Positions 43,048 to 50,510 of a stretch of DNA of 64,000 bases are shown one piece after another. Each line of letters starts with the position of its first letter. The first letter of the stretch is position 1. The position numbers and the translations under genes are program-made. The notes beneath the pieces are model-generated. The model did no database searches. It had not been told where the DNA came from and saw nothing but the letters and a program-made list of their open reading frames with translations. Source of the DNA: Burkholderiaceae bacterium (lineage in GTDB: Bacteria; Pseudomonadota; Gammaproteobacteria; Burkholderiales; Burkholderiaceae_E). The stretch covers positions 37,916 to 101,915 of the forward strand of contig JAMLIS010000014.1 of assembly GCA_023954015.1 (NCBI GenBank), read 5' to 3'.

Positions 43048-45024
43048 GTGTCCACCATCGCGGGACTCTTCGCCGCGACGGCGGTCGAGCACGCCGGCGC
43101 AACCGCGTTGCTCGCCCCCGATCGAACGCCCCTCAGCTACGCCGGTCTGCACCGACAACTTCTTCGCACGGCGGCGACGCTGGGCGAAGCGGGGCTCGAT
43201 CACGGTGCACGCATCGCCGTTTCGGTGCCCAACGGACCCGAGGCCGCCGCCGCGACGATCGCGGTTGCGGCGTACGCGACCTGCGCGCCGCTGAATCCGG
43301 CCTACCAGGCAGCCGAGTTCCGCTTCTACCTGGAAGATGCGCGTGCAAGCGCCGTGGTGGTCCGGCGCGGCGAGCGCGGACCGATCCGCACGGTGGCCGC
43401 CGAACTCGGACTCGCGGTCTTCGAGTTGTGCTGCGACGAGAAGGCGCCTGCCGGCACCTTCGAACTGCTCTTGTCCGAAACCGGCAGACATACCGGCCCG
43501 GCCGGGGCGGATCGCGGCGCGGGCGCGGGCCTGGGCCGGGACGCGGGCGCGGGCGCCGGGTCCTCGCGCGGCGCCGACCGGCCCACCGACGACGACGTCG
43601 CGCTGATCCTGCACACGTCGGGCACCACCGCGCGTCCGAAGATCGTGCCGCTGTCGCAGGCGAACCTGGTCGCATCGGCGCGCAACATCGCCGCGCATCT
43701 CGCGCTGGCGCCGTCCGATCGCGCGCTGAACGTGATGCCGCTGTTCCACATCCACGGGCTGGTCGGTTCGCTGCTGGCTACGTTGAGCGCCGGCGGCAGC
43801 GTCGTCTGCACGCCCGGCTTCGACGAGGCGTGCTTCTTCGAATGGATCGCCGAATTCGATCCGAGCTGGTACTCGGCGGTGCCGACGATCCATCAGGCGA
43901 TCGTCGCGAGCGGTTCGGCCTATCGCCGGCGTACGCCGTTGCATCGCTTCCGCTTTGCGCGCTCTTCGTCGTCGGCGCTGTCGCCGACGACACTGCACGA
44001 TCTCGAAGCGCTGCTCGATGCACCGGTGGTCGAGGCCTACGGCATGACCGAAGCATCGCACCAGATGACGAGCAACCCGCTGCCGCCGGGAATCCGCAAG
44101 GCCGGCTCGGTCGGCGTGCCGGCCGGCGTCGCCGTCGCGATCCTCGACGACTCGGGCCGCGAACTCGCGCGCGGCCTTACCGGAGAGATCGCCATCCGGG
44201 GCCCCGGCGTGACGACCGGCTACGAGAGCAACCCCGAGGCGAACGCGAAGGCGTTCACGCGCGGCTGGTTCCGCACCGGCGACCAGGGCAGGCTCGACGA
44301 CGACGGCTATCTGTACATCGCGGGCCGCATCAAGGAGATCGTCAATCGCGGCGGCGAGAAAATCGCGCCTCGCGAAGTCGACGAAGCATTGCTCGGGCAC
44401 CCCGACGTCGCACAGGCGGCGGCTTTCGCGGTGCCTCACCCGTCGCTCGGCGAGGACCTCGCTGCCGTCGTCGTTCCGCGGAAGGGATGCAGCCCGCGGG
44501 AAGGCGAACTGCGCGAGTTCCTGCTCGGGCGCCTGGCCGGCTTCAAGGTTCCCAGCCAGATCGTCTTCGTCGATGCGATCCCGAAGGGACCCACCGGCAA
44601 GGTGCAGCGCACGACGCTGCACGCCAAGCTCGCCGACGCGCTCGCGCGTCCGTTCACGGCGCCGCGCGGCGAAACCGAATCGATGCTCGAGTCGGTGGTG
44701 TGCGAAGTGCTGCAGAAAGAGCGTTTTTCGGTCCACGAGAACTTCTTTGCGGCGGGCGGCGACTCACTGCGCGCCACCCAGGTGATCGGCCGCATCAACC
44801 AGCGCCTGTCGCTCGGGCTGCCCGTCGTTTCGCTCTTCCGTCACCCCAGCTTGGCCGAACTGGCGGGAGTTGTCGACGAGGCACTGCGGGCGCGTGCCGA
44901 GCGCGACGAAGCGCTGCAGGCGAGGATCGACGCGATGTCCGACGAGGAGGTCGAGCGCATGCTCGCCGAGCTCGAGCGCGACGAACGCGAGCGCGGGGCC
45001 GCCGGAGCCTCTCGAGCCGGCTGA
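43048..45024 (+). CDS. Stand-alone acyl ligase-carrier didomain protein 2 (A-T)
   Basis: 658 residues from GTG 43048 (AGGA 7 bases ahead); a TTG at 43042 is the alternative. It has the same architecture as the protein at 40006. Ligase motifs: HTSGTTARPK (189-198), EAYGMTEASHQM, GWFRTGDQGRLDDDGYLYI, GRIKEIVNRGGEKI and the lysine in PTGKVQRTT. The carrier is FFAAGGDSL with Ser573. A Gly/Ala/Asp-rich insert at about residues 150-182 precedes the core motif and is absent from ligase 1. The tail (QARIDAMSDEEVERMLAEL) again ends in an acidic D/S-E-E helix. It is closest to oxalyl-/acyl-CoA synthetases, so it should load a carboxylic acid on its own carrier. Two such loaders for one NRPS suggest two acyl groups, or an acyl group plus a missing NRPS. 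Confidence 0.87.
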   Translation: MSTIAGLFAATAVEHAGATALLAPDRTPLSYAGLHRQLLRTAATLGEAGLDHGARIAVSVPNGPEAAAATIAVAAYATCAPLNPAYQAAEFRFYLEDARASAVVVRRGERGPIRTVAAELGLAVFELCCDEKAPAGTFELLLSETGRHTGPAGADRGAGAGLGRDAGAGAGSSRGADRPTDDDVALILHTSGTTARPKIVPLSQANLVASARNIAAHLALAPSDRALNVMPLFHIHGLVGSLLATLSAGGSVVCTPGFDEACFFEWIAEFDPSWYSAVPTIHQAIVASGSAYRRRTPLHRFRFARSSSSALSPTTLHDLEALLDAPVVEAYGMTEASHQMTSNPLPPGIRKAGSVGVPAGVAVAILDDSGRELARGLTGEIAIRGPGVTTGYESNPEANAKAFTRGWFRTGDQGRLDDDGYLYIAGRIKEIVNRGGEKIAPREVDEALLGHPDVAQAAAFAVPHPSLGEDLAAVVVPRKGCSPREGELREFLLGRLAGFKVPSQIVFVDAIPKGPTGKVQRTTLHAKLADALARPFTAPRGETESMLESVVCEVLQKERFSVHENFFAAGGDSLRATQVIGRINQRLSLGLPVVSLFRHPSLAELAGVVDEALRARAERDEALQARIDAMSDEEVERMLAELERDERERGAAGASRAG

Positions 45025-45042
45025 GCAGCGCGGCACGTGACG

Positions 45043-45186
45043 ATGCGCGGCACGGTTCGTGAAGGGCCGCTTTCCTGCGCACAGGAGGCGCTCTGGTTCA
45101 TCGAGCGCCTGCACGCCGAGGCGATCGCGAGCGGGGCGCCGAGAGCGCCGACGGCCGCTCGCATGGAGGCGACGAACGATGCCTGA
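45043..45186 (+). pseudogene. Vestigial NRPS condensation-domain start, 47 codons
   Basis: ATG 45043 opens a 47-codon frame whose residues 8-26 (GPLSCAQEALWFIERLHAE) match the first strand of the C2 domain of the NRPS (GPLGGSQEALWFVERLHGA). At DNA level 45082-45115 and 36039-36072 differ at only one or two bases. Nothing resembling the remaining ~400 residues of a C domain follows. Instead the frame ends ATNDA-stop, like the LADA-stop of the full NRPS, and overlaps the next ATG in the same ATGCCTGA octamer. It looks like an NRPS gene reduced by an internal deletion to its two ends, kept perhaps for translational coupling to the PPTase. A functional peptide is not excluded. Confidence 0.7.
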
Positions 45187-46003
45187 GATCTGGGCGATCG
45201 ACGTCACCTGCGAAGCGCGCCGGTTACCCGTGCACCGATCGCGGCTGGATCGCGCCGAGCAGGAACGCGCCGCGCGCTTTCGGCGCGAAGACGACCGAAT
45301 GCGCTTCATCGTCGCGCGCAGCACGCGCATCGAGCTCCTCGCCGCCCGGTTGCGCGTCGAGCCGTGCGCGCTCGCCTTCCACGAAGACGCGCACGGCAAG
45401 CCCCACGTTCGCACGGCGCAGGGGCGAAGCCAGCCTTTCAATTCGAGCCACTCGGGCAACTGGGTGCTGCACGCGTTCGCCGGCACCCCGATCGGCGTGG
45501 ACGTCGAATGCGTCGCGCCGGCGATGGCGAAGCTGGACGACTTCGCCTGGGTGCTGTCGCCGGCCGAGCGTTCCTTCGTGCTCGCCCACGATGCACCGGA
45601 GCAGCGCGCCGCCGCGATGGCAACCGTCTGGGTGCGCAAGGAGGCCTACGTGAAGGCGCTGGGCGAAGGACTGAGCCGATCGCTGCCCGATATCGGCATC
45701 ACCTGCGGCGACACGGGTCCACCGCGACTCGCCTTCGACCGCAATCCGTCGGCACGACCGCTCGACTGGAACTTCGCCGACCTGGCGATCGGCGACGGAT
45801 ACAAGGCCTGCGTGGCATACGCGGGAACCGAGCGCCCGGTCACGCTGCGCCGCTACGCGCCGGACTGCCTGCCCCGGGACCCGTGCACGCCCTGCGGGTG
45901 CGATGCGACTCCGGCGGACTCGGGGTCTGCGTCCCGGACGGACTCCGATCCGGCTTGCCGGACGGGCTACGGTGCGGCTCGCTGGACCGAGCGGCGTCGC
46001 TGA
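45179..46003 (+). CDS. Sfp-type 4'-phosphopantetheinyl transferase
   Basis: 274 residues from ATG 45179, which overlaps the vestigial frame by 8 bases. The family motifs are in place: FNSSHSGNWVLHAF (85-100), the metal-binding GVDVEC (106-111) and WVRKEAYVKALGEGL (151-165). The enzyme attaches the phosphopantetheine arm from CoA to the Ser of carrier domains, so it should activate Ser1057 and Ser2120 of the NRPS and the carriers of both ligase proteins. The core fold ends near residue 226 (VTLRRYAP). About 48 further residues are rich in Cys, Asp, Ser and Arg (DPCTPCGCDATPADSGSAS) and look like read-through of non-coding DNA rather than domain. It is the last gene of the biosynthetic operon and converges with the ABC exporter. 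Confidence 0.92.
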   Translation: MPEIWAIDVTCEARRLPVHRSRLDRAEQERAARFRREDDRMRFIVARSTRIELLAARLRVEPCALAFHEDAHGKPHVRTAQGRSQPFNSSHSGNWVLHAFAGTPIGVDVECVAPAMAKLDDFAWVLSPAERSFVLAHDAPEQRAAAMATVWVRKEAYVKALGEGLSRSLPDIGITCGDTGPPRLAFDRNPSARPLDWNFADLAIGDGYKACVAYAGTERPVTLRRYAPDCLPRDPCTPCGCDATPADSGSASRTDSDPACRTGYGAARWTERRR

Positions 46004-46010
46004 ACCGAAG

Positions 46011-47843
46011 TCAGGCCATGGCCCGCTCGTCGTCGGACTGCTGCATCGACCACAACCGCGCGTATTCGCCCCCCGCTCGCAGCAGCGTCTCGTGGCTTCC
46101 GCGCTCGACGATGCGCCCGGCCGCCATCACCAGGATCTGCTCGGCATCGACGATCGTCGACAGCCGGTGCGCGATGACCAGCGTCGTGCGATCGAGCGCG
46201 GCACGGCGCAGCGCGTCCTGGATCGCCTGCTCGTTGCGGCTGTCGAGCGCCGACGTCGCCTCGTCGAGGATCAGGATCGGCGGATCCTTCAGCAGCGTGC
46301 GCGCGATCGCCACGCGCTGCTTCTCGCCGCCCGAGAGCTTCAGGCCACGTTCACCGACGTTGCTGTCGTAGCCCTGCGGCAGCGAGACGACGAAGTCGTG
46401 CAGCTGGGCGGCGCGCGCCGCAGCTTCGATCTCGTCGCTCGAAGCCTCAGGTCGGCCGTAGGCGATGTTGTAGCGGATCGACTCGTTGAACAGGACCGTG
46501 TCCTGCGGAACGATTCCGATCGCCGAGCGCAGGCTCTTCTGCGTGATCTTCCGCAGGTCCTGGCCGTCGATCGTCACGCGGCCGCCGTTCACGTCGTAGA
46601 AGCGGAACAGCAGCCTCGCGAGCGTGGACTTGCCGGCGCCGCTCGCGCCGACCACGGCCGTCGTCGTACCCGGCGCCATCGTGAAATCGACGTCGCGCAG
46701 GATCGGCCGCCTCGCGTCGTAGGCGAAATGCACGTTCTCGAAGCGGATGCGCGGCGCCGCATCCGGGTCGAGTGCGAGCGGCTGCGCATCGGGCGCGTCG
46801 GCGATCTCGCGATGCTCGCCGAGCAGGCGGAACAGGCGTTCGAGGTCGATCAGCGCCTGCTTGATCTCGCGATAGAGCACGCCCAGGAAGTTCAGCGGCA
46901 CGTACAGCTGGATCATGAATGCGTTCACGAGCACCAGGTCGCCGAGCGTCATCGTGCCGTTCACGACCCCCACCGTCGCCCGCCAGACGAGCAGCGTCAC
47001 CGCGCTGGCGACGATCAGGCTCTGCCCGAGGTTCAGCACCGACAACGAAGTCTGCGAGCGGATCGCCGCCCGCATGCGTTCGAGCAGGTTGTGGTTGTAG
47101 CGGTTCGCCTCGAAATCCTCGTTGCCGAAGTACTTCACCGTCTCGAAGTTGAGCAACGCGTCGATCGCCTTCGTGTTCGCGCGCGAATCCTGCTCGTTCA
47201 TCTCCCGACGAAACCGCGTGCGCCACTCGGTGACCCGCACCGTGTAGACCACGTACAGCAGCAGCGCGCCGAGCGCGATCGACGCGAACGAACCGTCGTA
47301 GTGCAGCACGAGATAGCCGATCACCAGCGAGATCTCGACCAGCGTCGGCAGGATGCTGTAGAGCGTGTACGAGATGAGGCTCGAGACGCCCTGCGAGCCG
47401 CGCTCGATGTCGCGCGACATGCCGCCCATCTGCCGCTCGAGATGAAAGCGCAGCGACAGCGAGAACAGGTGGCGGAACACCTGCAGCGCGATCGTGCGCG
47501 ACGCATCGTGCGTGACGCGCGCGAAGATCACCTCGCGCAACTCGGTGAAGAGCGTGACGCCGATGCGCAGCGCGCCGTAGGCGACCAGCAGCGCCACCGG
47601 AACGACGAGCGCGACGCGCGCGTCGCCCGGCTGCAGGTCGAGCGCGTCGACGATGCGCTTGAGGATCAGCGGCACGCCGATGTTGGCGACCTTGGCCGAT
47701 ACGAGGCAGGCCAGCGCGAGCAGGACGCGCCCGCGGTACGCCCACAGATAGGGGAACAGGCGCGCGAGCGTGCGCCAGTCGCCGCGTGGAACCGGCGCGC
47801 CCGGCGTGGACGGAGGATCGAGAACGGTCGAGGAACGTCGCAT
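46011..47843 (-). CDS. Atm1-like ABC exporter (fused membrane and ATPase domains)
   Basis: 610 residues from ATG 47843; a GTG one codon earlier is also open. Six membrane helices (about 40-330) precede the ATPase domain: Walker A GASGAGKST, Q-loop IVPQDTVLF, signature LSGGEKQRVA, Walker B ILILDEATSALD, H-loop VIAHRLST. The region NFETVKYFGNEDFEANRY is the hallmark of the Atm1/ABCB7/HMT1 group, which exports glutathione-conjugate or persulfide-type and metal-linked small molecules. It converges with the PPTase gene at a distance of 7 bases, so export of the NRPS product is possible but not implied by operon structure; it is also a common stand-alone housekeeping gene in betaproteobacteria. It diverges from the thioesterase gene with a 56-base gap. 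Confidence 0.9.
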   Translation of the reverse strand: MRRSSTVLDPPSTPGAPVPRGDWRTLARLFPYLWAYRGRVLLALACLVSAKVANIGVPLILKRIVDALDLQPGDARVALVVPVALLVAYGALRIGVTLFTELREVIFARVTHDASRTIALQVFRHLFSLSLRFHLERQMGGMSRDIERGSQGVSSLISYTLYSILPTLVEISLVIGYLVLHYDGSFASIALGALLLYVVYTVRVTEWRTRFRREMNEQDSRANTKAIDALLNFETVKYFGNEDFEANRYNHNLLERMRAAIRSQTSLSVLNLGQSLIVASAVTLLVWRATVGVVNGTMTLGDLVLVNAFMIQLYVPLNFLGVLYREIKQALIDLERLFRLLGEHREIADAPDAQPLALDPDAAPRIRFENVHFAYDARRPILRDVDFTMAPGTTTAVVGASGAGKSTLARLLFRFYDVNGGRVTIDGQDLRKITQKSLRSAIGIVPQDTVLFNESIRYNIAYGRPEASSDEIEAAARAAQLHDFVVSLPQGYDSNVGERGLKLSGGEKQRVAIARTLLKDPPILILDEATSALDSRNEQAIQDALRRAALDRTTLVIAHRLSTIVDAEQILVMAAGRIVERGSHETLLRAGGEYARLWSMQQSDDERAMA

Positions 47844-47899
47844 CACGAAACAACGGCACCAAACCGCTATTCTCGGACATCCGACCCGAGGACACCGCC

Positions 47900-48307
47900 A
47901 TGGAGCACCCGCAGACCCCGTTGCCGGCCGGCCGCATACCCGATCTGCGAGTGATGCCGATGCCAGCCGACGCCAACGCGCACGGCGACGTCTTCGGCGG
48001 CTGGATCATGTCGCAGGTCGACATCGCCGGAGCCGTGCTCGCGATGCGCCGCGCGAACGGCCGCGTGGCCACCGTCGCGGTCAACTCGTTCCTGTTCAAG
48101 CACCCGGTCTTCGTCGGCGACCTGCTCAGCTTCTACGCCGACATCGTGCGCGTCGGGCGCACGTCGATCACCGTGTTCGTCGAGGTCTACGCGCAGCGCA
48201 ACCGGCTCGAGGACGAATGCGTGAAAGTCACCGAGGCGACGCTCACCTACGTGGCGACCGACGAGCAGCGGCAGCCGCGCGTGGTGCCGGAGGTGGGGCG
48301 AGGCTGA
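47900..48307 (+). CDS. Acyl-CoA thioesterase, YciA-like hotdog protein
   Basis: 135 residues from ATG 47900, with GAGGA ahead. The single hotdog domain carries the YciA/BACH signature DANAHGDVFGGWIMSQVDIAG, whose Asn-x-x-Gly and Asp residues line the active site, followed by VNSFLFKHPVFVGDLLSFYADI and TVFVEVYAQR. YciA-type enzymes hydrolyse a broad range of acyl-CoAs in the cytoplasm and recycle CoA. The gene is single and converges with the beta-oxidation operon, a plausible functional neighbour. Length and motif are normal. Confidence 0.9.
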   Translation: MEHPQTPLPAGRIPDLRVMPMPADANAHGDVFGGWIMSQVDIAGAVLAMRRANGRVATVAVNSFLFKHPVFVGDLLSFYADIVRVGRTSITVFVEVYAQRNRLEDECVKVTEATLTYVATDEQRQPRVVPEVGRG

Positions 48308-48342
48308 GCAGCGCGCCCAACGCTGGAACGCCACACCCCACC

Positions 48343-49110
48343 CTACGGCTCGATCTTCGAAAAATCCGCCGGCCGCTTCTCGAGGAACGCGCGGAACGCT
48401 TCGCGCGCGGCGGGCTCGCCCAGCATCCGCGCGAAGTAGCGGCCTTCCTCGACCATCTGCTCGCGCACCGCGTCGGTGAACGAGCGCTTCATCAGCGACT
48501 TCGTCGCGATCAGCGACGACATCGGGCGCGACGCCAGCTTCGCCGCCTGCGCGAGCGCGAAGGCTTCGACTTCGCCGGCCGGCAGCACGCGGTTGACGAT
48601 GCCGATCTCCTTCGCCTCGGCGGCACCGAAGGGCTCGCCGAGCAGCAGCTTCTCCGCTGCGCGCTGGTAGCCGACGACGGCGGGCAGCAGCAGGCTCGAC
48701 GCTGCTTCCGGGCACAGTCCCAGGTGCACGAAGGGCAACGACAACGTGGCGTTCTCGCCGGCGTAGACGAGGTCGCAATGCAGCAGCATCGTCGTGCCGA
48801 CGCCGATCGCCGGGCCGCAAACGGAGGCGACGAGCGGCTTCGGGAAAGACGCGATCGCGCGCAGGAAGCGGAACACCGGTGCGTCGTCCCTCGACGGCGG
48901 CGCTTCGAGGAAGTCGGACAGGTCGTTGCCGGCGGTGAAGGCGTTCTCGCTGCCGGCGACGACGACGACGCGCACGGCGCTGTCCTTGGCCGCCTGCTCG
49001 AGCGCGTCGGCGAGCGCAGCGTACATCGCCGCGGTGATCGCGTTCCTGCGTTCGGGGCGCGCGAAGCGCAGCACGCGCACGGAATCGACGGTTTCGATGA
49101 CGATGTTCAA
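48343..49110 (-). CDS. Enoyl-CoA hydratase/isomerase family protein
   Basis: 255 residues. No ATG or GTG lies near the domain start; TTG 49110 does, with GGAGAA correctly placed, giving MNIVIETVDSVRVLRFARP. The crotonase core shows ENAFTAGNDLSDFLEAP (first oxyanion-hole strand) and KPLVASVCGPAIGVGTTMLLHCDLVYAG (second), then FVHLGLCPEAASSLLLP. The residue after LGLCPE is Ala, where the second catalytic Glu of true hydratases usually follows two positions on, so it may be an isomerase-type or altered crotonase. It is the last gene of the minus-strand beta-oxidation operon, 101 bases after the thiolase. Confidence 0.85.
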   Translation of the reverse strand: MNIVIETVDSVRVLRFARPERRNAITAAMYAALADALEQAAKDSAVRVVVVAGSENAFTAGNDLSDFLEAPPSRDDAPVFRFLRAIASFPKPLVASVCGPAIGVGTTMLLHCDLVYAGENATLSLPFVHLGLCPEAASSLLLPAVVGYQRAAEKLLLGEPFGAAEAKEIGIVNRVLPAGEVEAFALAQAAKLASRPMSSLIATKSLMKRSFTDAVREQMVEEGRYFARMLGEPAAREAFRAFLEKRPADFSKIEP

Positions 49111-49211
49111 GTTCGTTCTCCAGCGGAGAGACAGGGGATGGGCGTTGCACTGCCTCGGAAGCTTCGGATCGGATGCCGATCGATTCCGAGGATACGACTC
49201 CGGGCCGGCCG

Positions 49212-50441
49212 CTACACCCGCTCGAAGATTCCTGCCGCCCCCATCCCGGTGCCGACGCACATCGTCACCATCCCGTACTTCAGCTTGCGCCGGCGCAGCC
49301 CGTGCACGACGGTGGCCGAACGGATCGCGCCGGTCGCCCCCAGCGGATGGCCGAGCGCGATCGCGCCGCCGAGCGGATTCACGCGCTCGGGGTCGAGTCC
49401 CAGTTCGCGGATCACCGCGAGCGATTGCGCCGCGAAGGCTTCGTTCAGCTCGATCCATCCCAGGTCGTCGATCGACAGGCCAGCGGTCTTCAACGCCGCG
49501 GGAATCGCCTCCTTCGGTCCGATGCCCATGATCGCCGGCGGAACGCCGCGCACCGAGAACGACACGAAGCGTGCCAGCGGCGTGAGCGAGAAACGCTTCA
49601 GCGCGCTCTCGGAAACCAGGATCAGCGCGCCGGAGCCGTCCGAGGTCTGCGAGCTGTTGCCGGCCGTGACGCTGCCCATGCCGGTGGGCTTGCCGTCGAC
49701 GCCACGCGGCGACGCGAACACCGGGCGCAGTCTCGCGAGCGCTTCGATCGAGGTGTCGGCGCGCGGACCTTCGTCCTGCGCGACGGTGCGCGCGCGCGCT
49801 TCGAGCTCGCCGGCCTGGAGATGCGCGATGCGCTCGGTGATCTCGATCGGGCTGATCTCGTCGGCGAACTCGCGCGCCTGCTGCGCGGCGATCGCCCGGC
49901 GGTGCGATTCGAGCGCGAAGGCGTCCTGGTCCTCGCGCGAGACCTTCCACTGCTGCGCGACCTTCTCGGCGGTGAGCCCCATGCCGTAGGCGATGCCGAC
50001 GTCCTCGTCGCGCACGAACACCCGCGGGTTGATCGACGGTCGGTTGCCCATCATCGGCACCATGCTCATCGACTCGGTACCGGCGGCGATCATCACCTCG
50101 GCCTCGCCCACGCGGATGCGATCGGCGGCGATCGCCACCGCGGTCAGGCCCGATGCGCAGAAGCGGTTCACCGTCACGCCGCCGACCGTGTCGGGCAGGC
50201 CGGCGAGCAGTGCGCTCGTGCGCGCGACGTTCAATCCCTGCTGCGCTTCGGGGATCGCGCAGCCGGCGATCACGTCCTCGATCGCGGCCGGGTCGAGCGA
50301 CGGCACCTGCGCCAGCGCCGATCGCAGCGTGTGCACGAGCAGGTCGTCGGGCCGCGTGTGGCGGAACACGCCCTTCGGGGCCTTGCCGATCGGCGCGCGC
50401 GTGGCGGCGACAACGAAAACGTCCTGGATCTGCTTGCTCAT
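49212..50441 (-). CDS. Acetyl-CoA acyltransferase (3-ketoacyl-CoA thiolase, FadA-like)
   Basis: 409 residues from ATG 50441, with GAGGAG ahead. Catalytic residues: nucleophile Cys95 (NRFCASGLTAV), NEAFAAQ, His in GGAIALGHPLGATG and the second Cys in CVGTGMGAA. It carries out the last, thiolytic step of beta-oxidation, releasing acetyl-CoA. It lies 69 bases downstream of the FadB-like gene, the usual fadB-fadA order. The length is normal for degradative thiolases. Long-chain preference is plausible from the operon context but cannot be read directly. Confidence 0.93.
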   Translation of the reverse strand: MSKQIQDVFVVAATRAPIGKAPKGVFRHTRPDDLLVHTLRSALAQVPSLDPAAIEDVIAGCAIPEAQQGLNVARTSALLAGLPDTVGGVTVNRFCASGLTAVAIAADRIRVGEAEVMIAAGTESMSMVPMMGNRPSINPRVFVRDEDVGIAYGMGLTAEKVAQQWKVSREDQDAFALESHRRAIAAQQAREFADEISPIEITERIAHLQAGELEARARTVAQDEGPRADTSIEALARLRPVFASPRGVDGKPTGMGSVTAGNSSQTSDGSGALILVSESALKRFSLTPLARFVSFSVRGVPPAIMGIGPKEAIPAALKTAGLSIDDLGWIELNEAFAAQSLAVIRELGLDPERVNPLGGAIALGHPLGATGAIRSATVVHGLRRRKLKYGMVTMCVGTGMGAAGIFERV

Positions 50442-50510
50442 CGAGTACTCCTCGAACTCGTCGATTCGGGAAGCGCGTGCTTCCCGCTTCATGGATCGTC
50501 GCGCGGGCGG

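Noticed and set aside
46011..47843. Calling the Atm1-like ABC protein the dedicated exporter of the NRPS product
   Set aside because: It is convergent with, not part of, the NRPS operon, and its family is commonly a stand-alone gene.
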